Positions 4,804-6,715 of a stretch of DNA of 6,715 nt are shown here, in pieces (the stretch's first letter is position 1; every line of letters begins with the position of its first letter). The DNA comes from Candidatus Bipolaricaulota bacterium (GTDB taxonomy: Bacteria > Bipolaricaulota > Bipolaricaulia > RBG-16-55-9), in contig JALUUA010000268.1 of NCBI GenBank assembly GCA_027021605.1, positions 1 through 6,715 of the forward strand, given 5' to 3'. The notes beneath the pieces were generated by a model that saw nothing but the letters and a program-made list of their open reading frames with translations, was not told the origin of the DNA and made no database searches. A program made the translations under genes and the position numbers.

Positions 4804-6510
4804 CTACTTCTTTTGGTGCGGGTTCTTTGGGTTGGGTTGGTCTTGCCGGGCCTTTGCCCACTGGTCCTTGAGGGTCACGGTGCGGTTGAAGACCAAGCGC
4901 TCCGGGGTGGAGTCGGGGTCGACGCAGAAGTAGCCCAGCCGCTCAAACTGAAAGCGCTCGCCGGGCTCGGCGTCCTTAAGGGAGGGCTCCAGCTTGCAGG
5001 GGTACAGCACCTCCAGCGACTTGGGGTTGACGTTGACCTTCCAGTCCGTGCCCTCGGGGACGTCCGTGGGGTCCTCCACCGAGAACAGGCGGTCATACAG
5101 GCGGACCTCGGCGTCCAGGGCGTGCGCCGCGGAGACCCAGTGGATGGTGGCCTTGACCTTGCGCCCGTCGGGGGCGTGGCCGCCCTTCGTGGCGGGGTCG
5201 TAGGTGCAGCGCAGCTCCACCACCTCGCCGTTTGCGTCTTTGACGACGTCCACACACTTGATGAAGTACGCGTACCGCAGGCGGACTTCCCGTCCCGGCG
5301 CCAGGCGGTAGAACTTGGGCGGCGGCTCCTCCATGAAGTCCTCGCGCTCGATGTAGATCTCCCGGGAGAAGGGGATCTTCCGGGTGCCCGCCTCCGGGTC
5401 CTCGGGGTTGTTGATCGCGTCTAGATATTCCACCTGCCCCTCGGGGTAGTTCTCGATCACGACTTTTAAGGGGCGCAGGACGGCCAGCCGCCGCGGGGCC
5501 GTCTTGTTGAGGGCATCCCGGACGCATTCTTCTAAGAGCCCGAAATCCCGGCGGGCGTTCACCTTCGAGACCCCGATCCGGGTGCAAAAATCCCGTATGG
5601 CCTCGGGGGGATAGCCCCGCCTCCGCATCCCCGAGACCGTGGGCATCCGCGGGTCGTCCCAGCCCGTGACGTACCCCCCCTCGATCAGCTCGATGAGCTT
5701 CCGCTTGCTGAGGACGGTGTACGTCAAGTTCAACCGCGCGAACTCGATCTGCTTGGGATGGGGCTCCGGGAGCCCGATCGCTTTGAGGAGCCACTCGTAC
5801 AGGGGCCGGTGGTCCTCGAACTCCAGCGTGCAGATGGAGTGGGTGATGCCCTCGATCGCGTCGCACTGGCCGTGGGCCATGTCGTACGTGGGGTAGATGC
5901 ACCACTTGTCCCCCTGGCGGTAGTGCGGCGCGTGGATGATGCGATACAGAATGGGGTCCCTCAGGTTCATGTTCGAGGAGCGCATGTCGATCTTGGCCCG
6001 GAGCACGCACTCGCCCTCCTTGAACTCCCCCCGGCGCATTCGTTCAAAGAGCTCTAAATTCTCCTCCACGGAGCGGTTGCGGTAGGGGCTCTCCCGGCCC
6101 GGCTCGTTCCACGCCCCCCGGTATTCCTTGATCTTCTCGGGCGGGAGGCTGTCGACGTACGCAAGCCCCTTCTTGATCAAGGTGACGGCGAACTCGTAGA
6201 GCTGATCGAAGTAGTCGGAGGCGTAGTACTCGCCGTCCCACTCGTAGCCGAGCCATTTTATATCGCGCTTAAAGGCGTCCACGTACTCCTGGCTCTCGGT
6301 AAGGGGGTTCGTGTCGTCGAAGCGGAGGTTGCACTTCCCGCCGTACTTCTGGGCCAACCCGAAGTTGATGACCACGGACTGGGCGTGGCCGATGTGCATG
6401 TACCCGTTGGGCTCGGGGGGAAAGCGGGTGTGGACCCGCCCCCCGTAGGTGCTCTTCTCCAAATCTTCCTCGATGATCCGCTCGATGAAGTTCTTGCCTT
6501 CGTCCGCCAT
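4804..6510 (-). CDS. glnS: Glutaminyl-tRNA synthetase (GlnRS), 568 aa
   Basis: This cytoplasmic class I aminoacyl-tRNA synthetase joins glutamine to tRNA-Gln using ATP. The ATP-binding signature is intact: 'FPPEPNGYMHIGH' with HIGH at residues 39-42, and the KMSKS-equivalent VLSKR at 266-270. GlnRS rather than GluRS is indicated by PPEPNGYMHIGHA, by 'CIYPTYDMAHGQCDAIEGITHSICTLEFEDHR' (204-235 region) and by 'GWDDPRMPTVSGMRRRGY' after the SKR loop. From about 340 on, the two beta-barrel anticodon-binding domains follow, with family landmarks 'TIHWVSAAHALDAEVRLYDRLF', 'EPSLKDA' and 'FNRTVTLKDQWAK'. The length fits the E. coli enzyme (about 554 aa) plus a short basic, Pro/Gln-rich tail. The start at 6510 has GGAGAGGG (6523-6516) five bases upstream. 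It lies 56 bp after an rseP-like gene on the same strand and is probably co-transcribed with it. Its presence means that direct Gln-tRNA-Gln formation is available, whatever the status of GatCAB. Confidence 0.97.
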   Translation of the reverse strand: MADEGKNFIERIIEEDLEKSTYGGRVHTRFPPEPNGYMHIGHAQSVVINFGLAQKYGGKCNLRFDDTNPLTESQEYVDAFKRDIKWLGYEWDGEYYASDYFDQLYEFAVTLIKKGLAYVDSLPPEKIKEYRGAWNEPGRESPYRNRSVEENLELFERMRRGEFKEGECVLRAKIDMRSSNMNLRDPILYRIIHAPHYRQGDKWCIYPTYDMAHGQCDAIEGITHSICTLEFEDHRPLYEWLLKAIGLPEPHPKQIEFARLNLTYTVLSKRKLIELIEGGYVTGWDDPRMPTVSGMRRRGYPPEAIRDFCTRIGVSKVNARRDFGLLEECVRDALNKTAPRRLAVLRPLKVVIENYPEGQVEYLDAINNPEDPEAGTRKIPFSREIYIEREDFMEEPPPKFYRLAPGREVRLRYAYFIKCVDVVKDANGEVVELRCTYDPATKGGHAPDGRKVKATIHWVSAAHALDAEVRLYDRLFSVEDPTDVPEGTDWKVNVNPKSLEVLYPCKLEPSLKDAEPGERFQFERLGYFCVDPDSTPERLVFNRTVTLKDQWAKARQDQPNPKNPHQKK

Positions 6511-6566
6511 TCGGTCCCTCTCCGCTTCGATGTGCGAAGTCGTTTCGTCGAGAGTCGAGAGCTTCC

Positions 6567-6715
6567 CTAGAGTTCCCCCCGGAGCAGGCGTTGGATGTCC
6601 TGCCAGGTGATGAGCACGATGAGTCCCAAGAGCAGGATGAACCCGATGTAGTGGATCCAGCCCTCCTTCTCGGGCGGGATCGTCCAGCCCGTGAGCAATT
6701 TCAGTATCGAGTTTA
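6567..6715 (-). CDS. rseP: C-terminal end of an RseP-type site-2 (M50) membrane metalloprotease
   Basis: The minus strand from the window edge is open for 48 codons and ends at TAG (6569-6567). The residues read ...LLTGWTIPPEKEGWIHYIGF, then a hydrophobic span ILLLGLIVLITW and the ending QDIQRLLRGEL. This matches the last segment of bacterial RseP/RIP zinc proteases. In those, a 'G.PI.PK' turn, a 'IH.IGF' helix entry, a final transmembrane span and a 'T.NDI.RL' ending are typical. RseP cleaves anti-sigma factors and signal-peptide remnants within the membrane. The catalytic HExxH and the PDZ domain would lie outside the window, so activity cannot be checked. The visible part is short, so another small membrane protein with similar ending is possible. 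It is followed on the same strand by glnS after 56 bp. Confidence 0.72.
   Translation of the reverse strand, partial: NSILKLLTGWTIPPEKEGWIHYIGFILLLGLIVLITWQDIQRLLRGEL

Noticed and set aside
4848..4862. Terminator hairpin GGGC-CTTT-GCCC just after the convergent junction
   Set aside because: The 4-bp stem is short, has no U-tract and lies inside glnS coding sequence.
4813..5424. 203-codon plus-strand open frame opposite glnS
   Set aside because: It lies entirely antisense to conserved GlnRS domains and shows a Val/Leu/Gly composition expected from complementing that gene. No family motif is visible.
5093..6010. 305-codon open frame antiparallel-phase within glnS (minus strand)
   Set aside because: It is an Arg/Pro/Gly-rich shadow of glnS, whose own frame is confirmed by motifs over its whole length.
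6526..6562. Small hairpin (CTTCG/CGAAG) and CTCTCGA heptamer doublet between rseP-like gene and glnS
   Set aside because: The stem has only five pairs and the doublet is 14 bases; both are within chance expectation, and there is no sign of a T-box or other leader in 56 bp.

Overview
The window looks like ordinary chromosomal DNA from a GC-rich bacterium and is densely packed, with no stretch over 300 bases lacking a gene. The taxon cannot be fixed from sequence alone. A full-length GlnRS, secreted parallel beta-helix proteins opening with a short Cys-containing N-terminal module, and a Dpp/Opp-type transporter would together fit a deep-branching lineage such as Candidatus Bipolaricaulota (Acetothermia). 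That is a weak inference from remembered family patterns.

Left third (1-2449, all minus strand). Transcription runs leftwards from about position 2500 through three close-set genes. The first is a 299-residue protein of unknown family with three N-terminal membrane spans. The second is a 435-residue secreted right-handed parallel beta-helix protein. The third is the N-terminal 71 residues of another beta-helix protein, which overlaps the second gene by 19 bases and leaves the window at position 1. The set looks like an envelope or cell-surface operon. Part of the 299-residue gene is visibly less GC-rich than the permease and glnS genes.

Middle (2450-2683). This 234-bp divergent intergenic region holds a candidate promoter facing each way, two inverted repeats, a degenerate hexamer tandem repeat and a 12-bp direct repeat whose second copy carries a start codon.

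Centre (2684-4800, plus strand). Two ABC-transporter permease genes of the DppB/DppC (OppB/OppC) family lie in tandem. They are joined by a short A-rich gap built of 10-nt repeats that encode minimal start-stop ORFs. Both permeases have cysteines in their predicted extracytoplasmic segments. No solute-binding protein or ATPase gene is in the window.

Right third (4804-6715, minus strand). A complete glutaminyl-tRNA synthetase gene (glnS) converges on the permease operon with 3 bp between stop codons. Upstream of it is the last 48 codons of a gene that reads as an RseP-type site-2 membrane protease. The two are 56 bp apart and probably co-transcribed.

I see no tRNA, rRNA, CRISPR array, insertion sequence or convincing intrinsic terminator. 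Nothing amounts to a clearly new defence or mobile system. The most open questions are the unknown membrane protein with its beta-helix partners and the Cys cluster in the DppB-like permease.
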